Positions 25,168 to 33,531 of a stretch of 40,834 nucleotides of DNA are shown here, piece by piece. Numbering within the stretch: the stretch's first letter is position 1; each line of letters begins with the position of its first letter. This DNA comes from JANQGH01 sp039177555 (GTDB taxonomy: Bacteria; Pseudomonadota; Alphaproteobacteria; DSM-16000; Inquilinaceae): positions 1 to 40,834 of the forward strand of contig JBCDFV010000038.1 in the NCBI GenBank assembly GCA_039177555.1, read 5' to 3'. The position numbers were made by a program, and so were the translations under genes. The notes below the pieces were generated by a model that was not told where the DNA came from, did no database searches, and worked only from the letters and a program-made list of their open reading frames with translations.

Positions 25168-26826
25168 GTGGCAGAGGTAATCGAGGCGGAAAAGACGTCG
25201 GGCGCCCCGTCGGCGGCGACACATGCGGGCTATCGGCTGACCATCGAGCCGTCCGGCCAGCATGTCCAGGCGGTGTTCAATGGCGAAACGGTGGCCGACA
25301 GCAGCCGGGCCAAGATCATGCACGAGACCCGTCTGCCGCCGGTCTACTACTTCCCGCGCGACGATGTCCGGATGGACTTGCTGACGCGCACAGACCACCG
25401 CACCTATTGCCCGTTCAAGGGCAACGCGTCCTACTGGTCGCTGACCGTCGGCGACAGGACGGCCGAAAACGCGGTCTGGAGTTACGAAAACCCCTTCGAC
25501 GAGGCGGAGCTGGTCGGCAACTACGTCGCCTTCTATGCCCACCAGATCGACACCTGGCTTGTCGACGGCGTCGAGACCGACCTGACCGCGCGCGAGATCG
25601 AGCCGGCGTCGGACAATCCCTGGGTGCCGTGGCTGGTCAAGGACGCCTGGAAGGCGGGGTCGACCAAGGAACTGGTGGCCCATCTGGCCGAGGCCCTGGT
25701 CGCCAATGGCCTGAACATCCATCGCCTGCGCCTGATGATCCAGACGCTGAACCCGCAACTGTTCGCGCTCGCCTACACCTGGCAGCAGGACGCCGACGAG
25801 GTGACGGAGTTTCAGGCCACCCATGCCGGCGTGCAAAGTGATGCCTTCCGCGACAGCCCGCTGGCGGTGATCCTGAACGGCGAGGGCGGCGTCCGCCGCC
25901 GGCTGGACGTGCCCAACCCGCGCCTCGACTACCCGATCCTGCACGATCTGGTGGAGCAGGGGGCGACTGACTATGTCGCCATGCCGATGCGCTTTTCCGA
26001 CGGCCAGATCAACATCATCACCCTGGTCTCGCGTGAGCCGGGCGGCTTTTCGACCGAGTGTTTGGGCCACCTGCACGAAATCCTGCCCAACCTCAGCCGC
26101 CAGGTGGAGGCGCACGCCCAGCGCGTCTCCTCCCTCTCGCTGTTGCAGACCTATCTCGGCGGCCATACGGGCGAGCGGGTGATCAACGGCCTGGTCAAAC
26201 GCGGCGACGGCGAGAACATCCACGCCGTCATCATGTTCAGCGACCTGCGCGGCTCCACCATCCTGGCCGAGACCCTGTCGCGTGAGGACTATCTGGCCGC
26301 CCTGAACCAGTATTTCGAGGCCATGGCCGGCGCCGTCATCGACCATGGCGGCGAGGTTCTGAAGTTCATCGGCGACGCCGTCCTGGCCATTTTCCCGATC
26401 GACCCCGACCAGCCAGACGCCGCCGGGACCGACGCGAACCGCCCGCCGGTCTGCACCAAGGCGCTTGAGGCGGTCTACGACGCCCAACAGCGCATCGAGG
26501 CGGTGAACAAGGAACGGATGGCGCAGGGCGAGCAAAAACTTGCCGTCGGCATCGCCTTGCATGTCGGCGACCTGACCTACGGCAATGTCGGCAGCGAACG
26601 GCGCCTGGATTTCACCGTCATCGGCTCGGCCGTAAACGAGGCCTCGCGCATCGAGGATATGAGCAAGCTGTTGAAATCCCCGATCGTCATCTCGTCCGCC
26701 TTCGCCAACAGCGTCCCCGGCGACCTGATATCGCTGGGCTTCCACGAACTGCGCGGCTTCCGCGACAAGCAGGAGATCTTCACCCTGCCGCCGGCGCCGG
26801 CCCCAACCGACGACGCGTCCACTTAG
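25168..26826 (+). CDS. DUF427-adenylate cyclase fusion protein
   Basis: A 552-residue, apparently soluble class III cyclase. Residues ~22-130 form a DUF427 domain (VFNGETVADSSRAK, PPVYYFPRDDVRMDLL, TDHRTYCPFKGNASYWSL, ENAVWSYENPF). Residues ~150-330 match the GAF-like middle region common in alphaproteobacterial cyclases. The catalytic domain is ~350-540, with metal-binding D359 (FSDLRGST) and D403 (GDAVLAIF), the adenine-selecting pair K399 and D481, N490 and R494. All residues needed for a homodimeric adenylate cyclase are present, so it should make cyclic AMP. DUF427 proteins are usually stand-alone and of unknown function; here the domain probably senses a signal (inference). It starts with GTG at 25168, with GGTTGGAGAG upstream. 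Confidence 0.88.
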   Translation: MAEVIEAEKTSGAPSAATHAGYRLTIEPSGQHVQAVFNGETVADSSRAKIMHETRLPPVYYFPRDDVRMDLLTRTDHRTYCPFKGNASYWSLTVGDRTAENAVWSYENPFDEAELVGNYVAFYAHQIDTWLVDGVETDLTAREIEPASDNPWVPWLVKDAWKAGSTKELVAHLAEALVANGLNIHRLRLMIQTLNPQLFALAYTWQQDADEVTEFQATHAGVQSDAFRDSPLAVILNGEGGVRRRLDVPNPRLDYPILHDLVEQGATDYVAMPMRFSDGQINIITLVSREPGGFSTECLGHLHEILPNLSRQVEAHAQRVSSLSLLQTYLGGHTGERVINGLVKRGDGENIHAVIMFSDLRGSTILAETLSREDYLAALNQYFEAMAGAVIDHGGEVLKFIGDAVLAIFPIDPDQPDAAGTDANRPPVCTKALEAVYDAQQRIEAVNKERMAQGEQKLAVGIALHVGDLTYGNVGSERRLDFTVIGSAVNEASRIEDMSKLLKSPIVISSAFANSVPGDLISLGFHELRGFRDKQEIFTLPPAPAPTDDAST

Positions 26827-26963
26827 CCGCCGGCACCTGGCAGGTGGGACGGGTCGGCCGTTCCGTCGGCCCCAGGCTGTTTGACCCGCATCAAGCCGCC
26901 GGAACGCCGGATCGGCTAGAGACGGCGGATGACTGCACGGTAAGGCTAAGGCGGAGAAGGCCG

Positions 26964-27353
26964 GTGTCCGACACGCACCCCAACGTGGCGCTGATCAGTC
27001 GGCTCGACATTCACGACATCGCCGCCTCCAAAGACGTCTTTGCCGAGGACGCGGTCTTTCGCTATTTCAATCCACTGCTGCCCGACCTTCAGGGCGACTA
27101 TGTCGGCCTCGCCGGCATTCGGGCTTTCTTTCAAAAGATCGGCGCCCTCAGTGCGGGCACGTTCCGGATCGAGCCGGTCTCAGCGACGGCGGTCGGTGAC
27201 GAACTGGTCGTCGTCCACACCCGCAACAGCCTGACATTCGACAACCAACCGATCACCATGGACGTGGTCGTGGTCTGGCGCATCGTAAACGGCCGCGTCA
27301 CCGAGGTCTGGGACATTCCGTCGGTTTATGCGGCGGAGCAGCAGACGGGCTGA
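26964..27353 (+). CDS. NTF2-like/SnoaL-type small protein
   Basis: A 129-residue protein with an NTF2-like pattern: ISRLDIHDIAASKDVFAEDAVFRYFNPLLPDLQGDYVGLAGIRAFFQKIG at the N-terminus, then VHTRNSLTFDNQPITMDVVVVWRIVNGRVTEVWDIPS. It is not closely similar to the NTF2-like protein at 14325-14738. The GTG at 26964 is chosen because GGAGAAGG lies a few bases upstream and the upstream in-frame extension is arginine-rich noise. It stands alone between the cyclase and a strong hairpin at 27357-27379. No reaction can be assigned. Confidence 0.75.
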   Translation: MSDTHPNVALISRLDIHDIAASKDVFAEDAVFRYFNPLLPDLQGDYVGLAGIRAFFQKIGALSAGTFRIEPVSATAVGDELVVVHTRNSLTFDNQPITMDVVVVWRIVNGRVTEVWDIPSVYAAEQQTG

Positions 27354-27356
27354 AGA

Positions 27357-27390
27357 CGGACGCTTGGGCCGTGCGTCCGCCCTTCTTGTT
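27357..27390 (+). terminator. Intrinsic terminator after the NTF2-like gene
   Basis: CGGACGC (27357-27363), a 9-base loop and GCGTCCG (27373-27379) form a perfect 7-bp stem, 3 bases after the stop codon, followed by the pyrimidine-rich CCCTTCTTGTT. It closes the plus-strand gene series ahead of the convergent minus-strand genes. Confidence 0.6.
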
Positions 27391-27449
27391 GGCCGGAAGA
27401 GCCGAAAGGTGGCCGACACCGATGTGGCAGCGCCCGAAGCCAGATTGGC

Positions 27450-27953
27450 CTAATCGCAGGTCACATTCATGGTGAATGTCAGGTCGTCATTGTCCTGGCG
27501 CTCCCATGCCAGGTCGCCCGTGGCACCGGCGAAGACGCCCGTGCCGCCCGTGATCAGGCGCGTCGCCTCGACCGGCGCGGCGCTGAGCGGCGTGACGTCG
27601 GGATCGCGAAACGTGGCCTCCGGCAGCATGCGGTACATCACGTCGCCCGTGGGCAGCCGCAACACGCCATCCGAGATCAGCCGAGAGCTGCCGTCTTCGT
27701 GCGGCTGAACCACAGTCGCGACCCAATGGATCTCGCCAACGTCGTCACCGTCCTCCGTCATCAGCCGCGCCACCCCAATGCGCTGATCCCCTGGGCTGAC
27801 GCCCTCTGCCCCATGATCGACAATCTCAATCTGCCGACCTTCGCTGGCCACCATGACGGTGAACGGCGTGCATTCCTCGAACGCATGCCCGGTCGCGGGG
27901 ATGAACACGAGGGCGGCGGCGGCGGCTAGCAACGTTGGCCATATATGGGGCAT
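27450..27953 (-). CDS. Secreted protein, allene-oxide-cyclase-like barrel (putative)
   Basis: A 167-residue protein with a signal peptide (MPHIWPTLLAAAAALVFIPATGHA, cleaved before FEEC). The mature part has a VQPHEDGSSRLISDGVLRLPTGDVMY stretch and a closing RLITGGTGVFAGATGDLAWERQ, a pattern shared with the allene oxide cyclase/dirigent-type barrel, where the ITGGTGxFxGATG segment is conserved. Two cysteines (C28 and C166) bracket the domain and could form a disulfide in the periplasm. Its function in bacteria is unknown. It converges with the NTF2-like gene across the terminator at 27357. Confidence 0.7.
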   Translation of the reverse strand: MPHIWPTLLAAAAALVFIPATGHAFEECTPFTVMVASEGRQIEIVDHGAEGVSPGDQRIGVARLMTEDGDDVGEIHWVATVVQPHEDGSSRLISDGVLRLPTGDVMYRMLPEATFRDPDVTPLSAAPVEATRLITGGTGVFAGATGDLAWERQDNDDLTFTMNVTCD

Positions 27954-28159
27954 GAGTCCTGCTTTCGCTTTCGATGGCGATTTCGTGGGTTAGTAACGCG
28001 AGAAGACGCGGAATAGCAGATCAGGTAACGTAACCGTGAGCTGTTTGGACACTCATAGTCTTGTCAAGAGACCGATTGCCTTAGATCAGCCAACAGGAAT
28101 CGAGCCCAATCTTCAGTCGTGCGGTAACAGTTCGGTTGTTGAGTGCCGCGACGAGCGGC

Positions 28160-28507
28160 CTACCCAGCGATGCCCCAACGCCCGTCCGGGCGCTGGCACC
28201 AGGTGAGTCTGAAGGGTGCGGCGCGGTCACTCTGTCGTGCCTCGATCACAACGACCGCGCACTGTGTGTCCCGCTCTTCGAACCGGTCAATCAGTGTTGT
28301 CACGCCATGCATGCCCGTTGCCGGGTTTGACCATTCGAGACTTTCTCCGACGGCGCCATCGTTCAAGATCGTTCGGATTGACTGCCCGGCGATCTCACGG
28401 TCTTCGCCGGTGATTTCGACGCCGGACCTGTACAGGAACCCGAATTGTGCGGTCGCATCGGCGAGCGGAACCAGGAGCAGGAGACCTGCGCACAATAAGG
28501 CTCTCAT
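28160..28507 (-). CDS. Small secreted protein resembling 17-kDa surface-antigen C-terminal domains
   Basis: A 115-residue protein with a signal peptide (MRALLCAGLLLLVPLADATA, cleaved before QFGFLY). The remainder, SIRTILNDGAVGESLEWSNPATGMHGVTTLIDRF and then CAVVVIEARQ and RLTWCQRPDGRWGI, follows the layout of the RT0821/17-kDa surface-antigen family: a W-x-NP-x-TG element and a final CQxPDGxW. No lipobox or glycine-zipper region is seen, so it is only the terminal module. AGAGGG lies about 10 bases before the ATG. Flanking gaps of ~206 bp on either side hold nothing recognisable. Confidence 0.65.
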   Translation of the reverse strand: MRALLCAGLLLLVPLADATAQFGFLYRSGVEITGEDREIAGQSIRTILNDGAVGESLEWSNPATGMHGVTTLIDRFEERDTQCAVVVIEARQSDRAAPFRLTWCQRPDGRWGIAG

Positions 28508-28713
28508 TCCGTCAAATCCCTCTCGTCATGGTTCGCCGCACAATGAGTCGGGTGGGCAGCGGGCTCCGCCAACCCTTGCTACATACCTCCATCGTACAGC
28601 CTTAACAATCAATGTGTCGCGGTGTGACCCCTCGGATTGGGCTGTAAAAATCCGGTCGCCTTCATTCAGGACCGTGAGTGGCCAGAACGAACGCCTGACC
28701 TGGTCCGTAGGTT

Positions 28714-29658
28714 TTAGTCTACCTTCTCCACTTCCCCCGCCTCCTGCAGCTTATCCTGCGTCCTCAGCTCAAAGTCGCTCGCATCGTGCCGCTCGTGCAG
28801 TTGTTCCGACAGCTCGCCGGAGGTGCGGTTGACCATGCGGCCGCGTTTGACCGGCTCGCGGGCGTCGATCTGTTCGGACCAGCGCATGACGTGGCGGTAG
28901 GACTTGGTGTCCAGGAACTCCGCGGCGTTGTAGACCCGGCCCAGCGCCAGGGCGCCGTACCAGGGCCAGATGGCCATGTCGGCGATGGTGTAGTCCGCAC
29001 CGGCGATGAATTCGTGGTCGGCCAGGCGGCGGTCCATGACGTCGAGCTGGCGCTTGGTTTCCATGGTGTAGCGGTTGATCGGGTATTCCCACCGCTCCGG
29101 CGCGTAGCGGTAGAAATGGCCGAAGCCGCCGCCGAGATAGGGCGCGCTGCCCATCTGCCAGAACAGCCAGGACAGGCACTCCGCCCGTTCCGCCGGCTCG
29201 GTCGGCAGGAAAGCGCCGAACTTCTCCGCCAGATACAGCAGGATGGCGCCGGACTCAAAGACGCGGATCGGCGTCTTGTCGCTGCGGTCGACCAGGGCCG
29301 GGATCTTTGAGTTGGGGTTGGCCGCGACAAAGCCGCTGGAGAACTGGTGGCCGTCGCCGATCTTGATCAGCCAGGCGTCGTACTCCGCGCCCGTGATGCC
29401 CTTGGCCAACAGCTCCTCCAGCATCACGGTCACCTTCACGCCGTTGGGCGTAGCCAGCGAATAGAGCTGCAACGGGTGTTTGCCGACCGGCAACTCCTTC
29501 TCATGGGTGTGGCCGGCGGTCGGCCGGTTGGTCTTGGAGAACTGGCCGCCATTTTCCTTGTCCCAGGTCCAGACCTTCGGCGGGACGTAGGTGTTCCCGG
29601 AGTCGCTGTTGGGGGCGTCGGTCTTAGGGGCGTCGGTGTCTGTGTTCGCTGCGCTCAT
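28714..29658 (-). CDS. yghU: Glutathione S-transferase / disulfide-bond oxidoreductase YghU
   Basis: A 314-residue protein closely matching E. coli YghU (288 residues) through most of its length: YVPPKVWTWDKENGGQF, GKHPLQLYSLATPNGVKVTVMLEELL, GDGHQFSSGFVAANPNSKIPAL, FESGAILLYLAEKFG and GGGFGHFYRYAPER. YghU binds two glutathiones and has disulfide reductase and peroxidase activity in the cytoplasm. The N-terminal ~20 residues (SAANTDTDAPKTDAPNSDSGN) and the acidic C-terminal tail are extra. GAGG lies ~10 bases before the ATG. It is probably a single-gene transcript for oxidative stress. Confidence 0.95.
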   Translation of the reverse strand: MSAANTDTDAPKTDAPNSDSGNTYVPPKVWTWDKENGGQFSKTNRPTAGHTHEKELPVGKHPLQLYSLATPNGVKVTVMLEELLAKGITGAEYDAWLIKIGDGHQFSSGFVAANPNSKIPALVDRSDKTPIRVFESGAILLYLAEKFGAFLPTEPAERAECLSWLFWQMGSAPYLGGGFGHFYRYAPERWEYPINRYTMETKRQLDVMDRRLADHEFIAGADYTIADMAIWPWYGALALGRVYNAAEFLDTKSYRHVMRWSEQIDAREPVKRGRMVNRTSGELSEQLHERHDASDFELRTQDKLQEAGEVEKVD

Positions 29659-29786
29659 GACGGTTCGGCCTCAAAAAGGTGGATGTCGCGCGCCGGGTGG
29701 GTAGCGCGGCGGGGGGTGCTGTTCAGGTAGGATGCCGGCGCCCGGTTGCCAATGGCTGGGCTGGCGCCGGGAGGCGGCCTTCGGGG

Positions 29787-30092
29787 CTAGGCCCGGGGCG
29801 GCACCACCGTCACCGTGCCGCGCAAGGCGCCGGATGGTAACGACGGCGCGTCGATCGCAACCAGGATGGGGTTTGAGCCACTTGGCGCAGTCGGCCCGAG
29901 ATGCGGCACGCTCGCGGTGCCGGCTGGCGGCAAAGGCTGCACGGTGGGCGACGGGGCCGGCGGCGTCGCGGGCGGGGGCGGCGGCTCATCCGGATCGGCG
30001 GGCGGATCGACTGCGCTGGTCTCGCACGCGGCCAGCAGCGCGGTGCTCAAGGTCAGAACTGCTAAACGCCTCATCATCACGGCGGCACCCAT
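29787..30092 (-). CDS. Small proline-rich lipoprotein
   Basis: A 101-residue protein with a lipoprotein signal peptide: a basic start (MMRRLAVL) and lipobox LLAAC (C23 counting from the first ATG). A proline-rich linker follows (PPADPDEPPPPPATPPAPSPTVQPLPPAG), then a short C-terminal module of ~45 residues (SNPILVAIDAPSLPSGALRGTVTVVPP). The linker suits a protein spanning from the membrane towards the peptidoglycan. No family is recognised. Either the ATG at 30092 or the one at 30077 could be the start; neither has a clear Shine-Dalgarno. Confidence 0.6.
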   Translation of the reverse strand: MGAAVMMRRLAVLTLSTALLAACETSAVDPPADPDEPPPPPATPPAPSPTVQPLPPAGTASVPHLGPTAPSGSNPILVAIDAPSLPSGALRGTVTVVPPRA

Positions 30093-30153
30093 GTCTGTCG
30101 GATTTGGTAGCCTGACTATAGCCGCCCGCGCCGCGCCTGTGCAGGGCCCGTGT

Positions 30154-30489
30154 TCACTGGAAATACCCGCCGATGATCTCGCCGTCCTCGTTCAGTTCGG
30201 CGAAGAAGCGGCTGTAGTCCGACCGATACTCCAATGTCGTCGGCGTCATCGGCATGACCAGTTGGATGTCCGGATAGGCGACCGCGAAATCGTTCGGTGT
30301 CGGCAGGGTGGCGATAAAACCCTCGAACTCGGCCACGTCGAAGCCCGCCGGCGGCGGAACGACCTGATCGCCGGACTGGGGATAGCCGATTTCGGGCATG
30401 ACGGTGTCCCCGACGCCGCTTTGCTGGCACGCGGCGAGAAGCAGGGAACCGGCCAGCAAACCGGTCAGACCGATGGCTGAAACACGCAT
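30154..30489 (-). CDS. Small lipoprotein of unknown function
   Basis: A 111-residue protein with signal peptide MRVSAIGLTGLLAGSLLLAAC and lipobox cysteine C21 followed by QQ, which predicts sorting to the outer membrane. The mature part is acidic, with no recognised domain (GFDVAEFEGFIATLPTPNDFAVAYPDIQ and a terminal SRFFAELNEDGEIIGGYFQ). GAGGAG lies about 10 bases before the ATG, which supports expression. It is separated from the next lipoprotein gene by 61 bases, so the two may be co-transcribed. Confidence 0.68.
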   Translation of the reverse strand: MRVSAIGLTGLLAGSLLLAACQQSGVGDTVMPEIGYPQSGDQVVPPPAGFDVAEFEGFIATLPTPNDFAVAYPDIQLVMPMTPTTLEYRSDYSRFFAELNEDGEIIGGYFQ

Positions 30490-30566
30490 GGAATTGAACT
30501 CCTCAATACTTGCTTAGGAGATTTGGGAAGCGAACCCGGCGGAGATGCGGTCGGTTTCGGACAATC

Positions 30567-30608
30567 CTGTGGCAGCGGGCCTGTGGCAGCGGGCCTGTGG
30601 CAGCGGGC
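30567..30608. repeat. Three tandem copies of a 14-bp unit
   Basis: CTGTGGCAGCGGGC occurs three times without a mismatch and without spacers. The 14-bp period does not keep a reading frame, so it is not a coding repeat. It may arise from slippage or serve as an array of protein sites. Confidence 0.85.
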
Positions 30609-30655
30609 CGCCGCATTTGGCTGCCCCCGCCGCTGTTCGCTGCCTCTGATAGCGG

Positions 30656-30676
30656 AAAGGCCGGCCTCCGGCCTTT
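30656..30676. repeat. Perfect 9-bp inverted repeat with 3-base loop
   Basis: AAAGGCCGG and CCGGCCTTT are separated by CCT. The strong GC stem with AAA and TTT at its foot could be a short bidirectional terminator or a REP-like element. No coding gene ends next to it on either strand, which is odd for a terminator. Confidence 0.6.
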
Positions 30677-30783
30677 GGCGACACTTCATTTCGATTCAGC
30701 GCAGCGGCGCGACCTTTCCGTTCGTCGCGCAAGAAAATGCCAATCATGATAATGAAATTGTAATGATGTCCGGTTTGATCACA

Positions 30784-30812
30784 TTGACAGACGGAATGTT
30801 CCGCTGAACAAT
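30784..30812 (+). promoter_or_regulatory. Candidate sigma70 promoter with overlapping inverted repeat
   Basis: TTGACA (30784-30789), a 17-base spacer and AACAAT (30807-30812, 4 of 6 consensus) lie 56 bases before the binding-protein ATG. TGTTC-CGCT-GAACA (30797-30810) overlaps the spacer and -10, a position suited to a repressor. Confidence 0.5.
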
Positions 30813-30868
30813 CCCAACGCAAAATAAAACTACCCAAACTGTCCACCCAACAGACTGGAGGCCCTTTC

Positions 30869-32446
30869 ATGTCACGTCCAATCCCGTTGGCTCTCGGCTC
30901 CGCTTGTGCGCTTGCGGCCCTGATGATTGCGGCGCCGGCCATGGCCCAGAGCAACATCGTCACCATGAACACGGTGCAGATCTTCGGCACCATCGATCCG
31001 GCCAAAGTCAATGATTACACCGAATACATGGCCGCGGTTAACCTCTACGACGCGCTGGTCACGGTCGACGCGGGCGGCAACATCCTGCCGCAACTGGCCG
31101 AAAGCTGGGAGGTTTCGGAGGATTCCTCCGTCTTCACCTTTACTCTGAATCCTGACGCGACATTCCAGGACGGCTCGCCGGTGACGGCGGACGACGTGGT
31201 CTATTCGGTTGACCGCCTGCTTTCGATCAATCAGGGGCCGGCCTATCTGTTCGCCGATGTGCTGGAGCCGGGCAGCGTGCAGGCCACGGACGATCACACG
31301 GTGGTCTTCACCCTGTCGCAAACCTTCTCGCCGTTCCTGGCCACCATGCCGGCCGTCTTCATCGTCAATGCCGACCTGGTGCAGGAAAATGCCGGCGACG
31401 ACGAGGGCCAGACCTATCTGGCGACCAATGTCGCCGGCGCCGGGCCCTACATGCTGGACAGTTGGGACCGCGGCAGCCGCATGACCCTGACGCGCGACGA
31501 GAACTACTATGGCGGCTGGCACGAGGGTGCGATCGACGAGGTCCGCTGGATCGTTACCAACGACGAGGCCACCGTGCGGTCGCTCGCCGCCTCCGGCGAG
31601 CTGACCATGACCAGCCAGTATCAGGCGACGGAAACCTACGATGCCATCGCGGCCATGGATGGCTTTTACTTGGCCGAGGAAGACACGGCGGTTGCTTATT
31701 ACTATAAGATCAACACTCAGATACCGCCGACCGACGACGTGCATGTCCGCCGCGCCATCGCCTGCGCCACCGACTATGACCTGATCCGCGAGATAATCCT
31801 GCCGGGCGGCGTGCTGTCGACACCGCTGCCGCCCTTGTTTGCCGAGTTCCACAATGACGACATCCCGGCACCGGTCTTCGACCTGGAATGCGCGCGTGAG
31901 GAAATGGCACAGAGCCGCTATGCCGACAGCGGGCCGATCCCGATCGTGCATTCCTATGTCGCCGGCACCGCGTTTCAGGAGGAAATCGCGCTCCTGTTTC
32001 AGGCGACGATGGAGGAGCTTGGCTTCGACGTCACTCTACAGCCGGAGCCGTGGAACCGCGTCACGGAACTGGCCGCCGAGATCGACACGACGCCGAACCT
32101 GACCCAAGTGTTCTTCGGGCCGACCTACCCGTCGCCGGATTCCATGTTCTACACCCAGTATCACTCCAACGCCGCCGGCACCTGGGCGTCGATGGAATGG
32201 GTGCTGAACGACGAGGTCGACAGTCTGATCGACGCCGCGCGGGCAACCGCCGATGTCGACGAGCAGGCCGAAATCTATCGCGAACTGCAGGCGCTGTTGG
32301 TCGAGATCCAGCCGGACACGTTCCTGCTGACCCAGCGTGTGCGGCACGCGATGAGCGACTGTCTGACCGGTTTCCAGGCCATCCCGATGCAAAGCTTCGA
32401 CTACGACATGTATCGCTACACCTGGACCTGCGATCCGAACGGTTGA
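30869..32446 (+). CDS. dppA: ABC importer periplasmic binding protein, dipeptide/oligopeptide type (SBP family 5)
   Basis: A 525-residue binding protein with a signal peptide (MSRPIPLALGSACALAALMIAAPAMA, cleaved before QSN). Family 5 features include NLYDALVTVDAGGNILPQLAESWEVSEDSSVFTFTLNPDATFQDGSPVTADDVVYSVDRL. This family binds peptides but also opines, nickel, sugars and hydantoin-like compounds. It heads a complete operon with two permeases, two ATPases, a HyuA and two DUF917 genes, which argues for a cyclic amide or modified peptide as ligand instead of simple dipeptides (inference). GGAGG lies about 9 bases before the ATG. Confidence 0.92.
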   Translation: MSRPIPLALGSACALAALMIAAPAMAQSNIVTMNTVQIFGTIDPAKVNDYTEYMAAVNLYDALVTVDAGGNILPQLAESWEVSEDSSVFTFTLNPDATFQDGSPVTADDVVYSVDRLLSINQGPAYLFADVLEPGSVQATDDHTVVFTLSQTFSPFLATMPAVFIVNADLVQENAGDDEGQTYLATNVAGAGPYMLDSWDRGSRMTLTRDENYYGGWHEGAIDEVRWIVTNDEATVRSLAASGELTMTSQYQATETYDAIAAMDGFYLAEEDTAVAYYYKINTQIPPTDDVHVRRAIACATDYDLIREIILPGGVLSTPLPPLFAEFHNDDIPAPVFDLECAREEMAQSRYADSGPIPIVHSYVAGTAFQEEIALLFQATMEELGFDVTLQPEPWNRVTELAAEIDTTPNLTQVFFGPTYPSPDSMFYTQYHSNAAGTWASMEWVLNDEVDSLIDAARATADVDEQAEIYRELQALLVEIQPDTFLLTQRVRHAMSDCLTGFQAIPMQSFDYDMYRYTWTCDPNG

Positions 32447-32508
32447 TCTGACGCGGCAGCAGCCCCGGCTCGCTTGAGGGCCGGGGCGTCCGTCAGGCAT
32501 ACAAAACC

Positions 32509-33531
32509 GTGGAGTTTCTTTACTTTCTTGCCCGCAGGCTTCTGTGGTCGATCCTGGTGCTGGTCGGTCTGTCGATCATCATCTTCACGATCGCCCGCAT
32601 CGTACCCGGCGACCCGGCGCGCATCGCGCTCGGGCCGCTGGCGACCCAGGAACAGGTGGCCGCACTACAGGCCGAAATGGGGCTCGATCGGCCGATCCAC
32701 AGCCAGTATCTGGGCTATGTCGGCGGCCTGTTGCAGGGCGATCTCGGCCAATCGCTGTTGACCCAGCGCTCGGTCAACGAGGACATCGGCGACACCTTCG
32801 CCGCCACCTTCGAACTGGTCGTGGCCACGGTGATCGTCTCGATGATCATCGGCGTGCCGGCGGGGGTCATGGCCGCGCGCAACAAGGATGGCTGGCTCGA
32901 CAATTCCAGCCGTTTCATCGCGCTGCTCGGCGTGGTGACGCCGGCCTTCTTCCTGGCCATCCTGCTACAGCTATTGGCCGGCTACGTGCTCGACATTTTG
33001 CCGGTGACCAACCGCATGCCAGCGGGCACCGATTTCCGGGCCGACATCACCGGCCTGATGGTCGTCGATACAATGCTGAAAGGCCGCTTTGACCTGACGG
33101 TGGAGGCGCTGCGTCATCTCCTGCTGCCTACCATCGCGCTGTCGGCCGCGACGATCGGTCAGATCATGCGCATCACGCGCTCGTCCATGATCGACGTCTC
33201 GCGGCAGGACTACATCGAATCCTCGCGCGCCTTCGGTATTCCGGCGCGGATCCGAACCTTCAAGTACATGCTGCGCCCGTCTTTTGTGCCGCCGCTGACC
33301 ATTCTGGGCCTTGAGTTTGCTTCGCTGATCGGCAACGCGTTTGTGGTCGAGATGGTCTTCGGCTGGCCGGGCATGGCCAGCTATGGCGTGCGCACGATCC
33401 TGCAAAAGGACCTGAACGCCGTCATGGGCGTGGTCATGGTCTCCGGCCTGTTCTTCGTCTTCGTAAACCTGTTGATCGATGTGCTGGTCGGCTATGTCGA
33501 TCCGCGCGTGCGCATTCGGGGGACACGCTGA
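32509..33531 (+). CDS. dppB: ABC importer permease, DppB type
   Basis: A 340-residue permease with the characteristic DppB/OppB opening FLARRLLWSILVLVGLSIIIFTIARIVPGDPARIALG and six membrane segments. The cytoplasmic coupling loop reads ESSRAFGIPARIRTFKYMLRPSFVPPL (near residue 245). It starts with GTG at 32509, 62 bases after the binding-protein gene. Its TGA shares one base with the ATG of the next permease. It pairs with the DppC-like protein as the transmembrane channel. Confidence 0.93.
   Translation: MEFLYFLARRLLWSILVLVGLSIIIFTIARIVPGDPARIALGPLATQEQVAALQAEMGLDRPIHSQYLGYVGGLLQGDLGQSLLTQRSVNEDIGDTFAATFELVVATVIVSMIIGVPAGVMAARNKDGWLDNSSRFIALLGVVTPAFFLAILLQLLAGYVLDILPVTNRMPAGTDFRADITGLMVVDTMLKGRFDLTVEALRHLLLPTIALSAATIGQIMRITRSSMIDVSRQDYIESSRAFGIPARIRTFKYMLRPSFVPPLTILGLEFASLIGNAFVVEMVFGWPGMASYGVRTILQKDLNAVMGVVMVSGLFFVFVNLLIDVLVGYVDPRVRIRGTR

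Larger units (their letters stand above)
30490..30868. other. 379-bp intergenic region upstream of the dipeptide-type importer
   Basis: This gap between divergent genes holds, in order: a three-copy 14-bp tandem repeat (30567-30608), a perfect 9-bp inverted repeat (30656-30676), an AT-rich tract (30725-30790), a candidate sigma70 promoter with an overlapping palindrome (30784-30812) and a GGAGG ribosome site before the binding-protein gene. No gene on either strand was convincing. Confidence 0.6.

Noticed and set aside
26834..26846. Hairpin CACCTG-G-CAGGTG after the cyclase gene as a terminator
   Set aside because: The loop is effectively 1-3 bases, no T-run follows, and GC-rich sequence continues.
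30567..30608. CRISPR array
   Set aside because: The three 14-bp units are directly adjacent with no spacers and are too short for CRISPR repeats.
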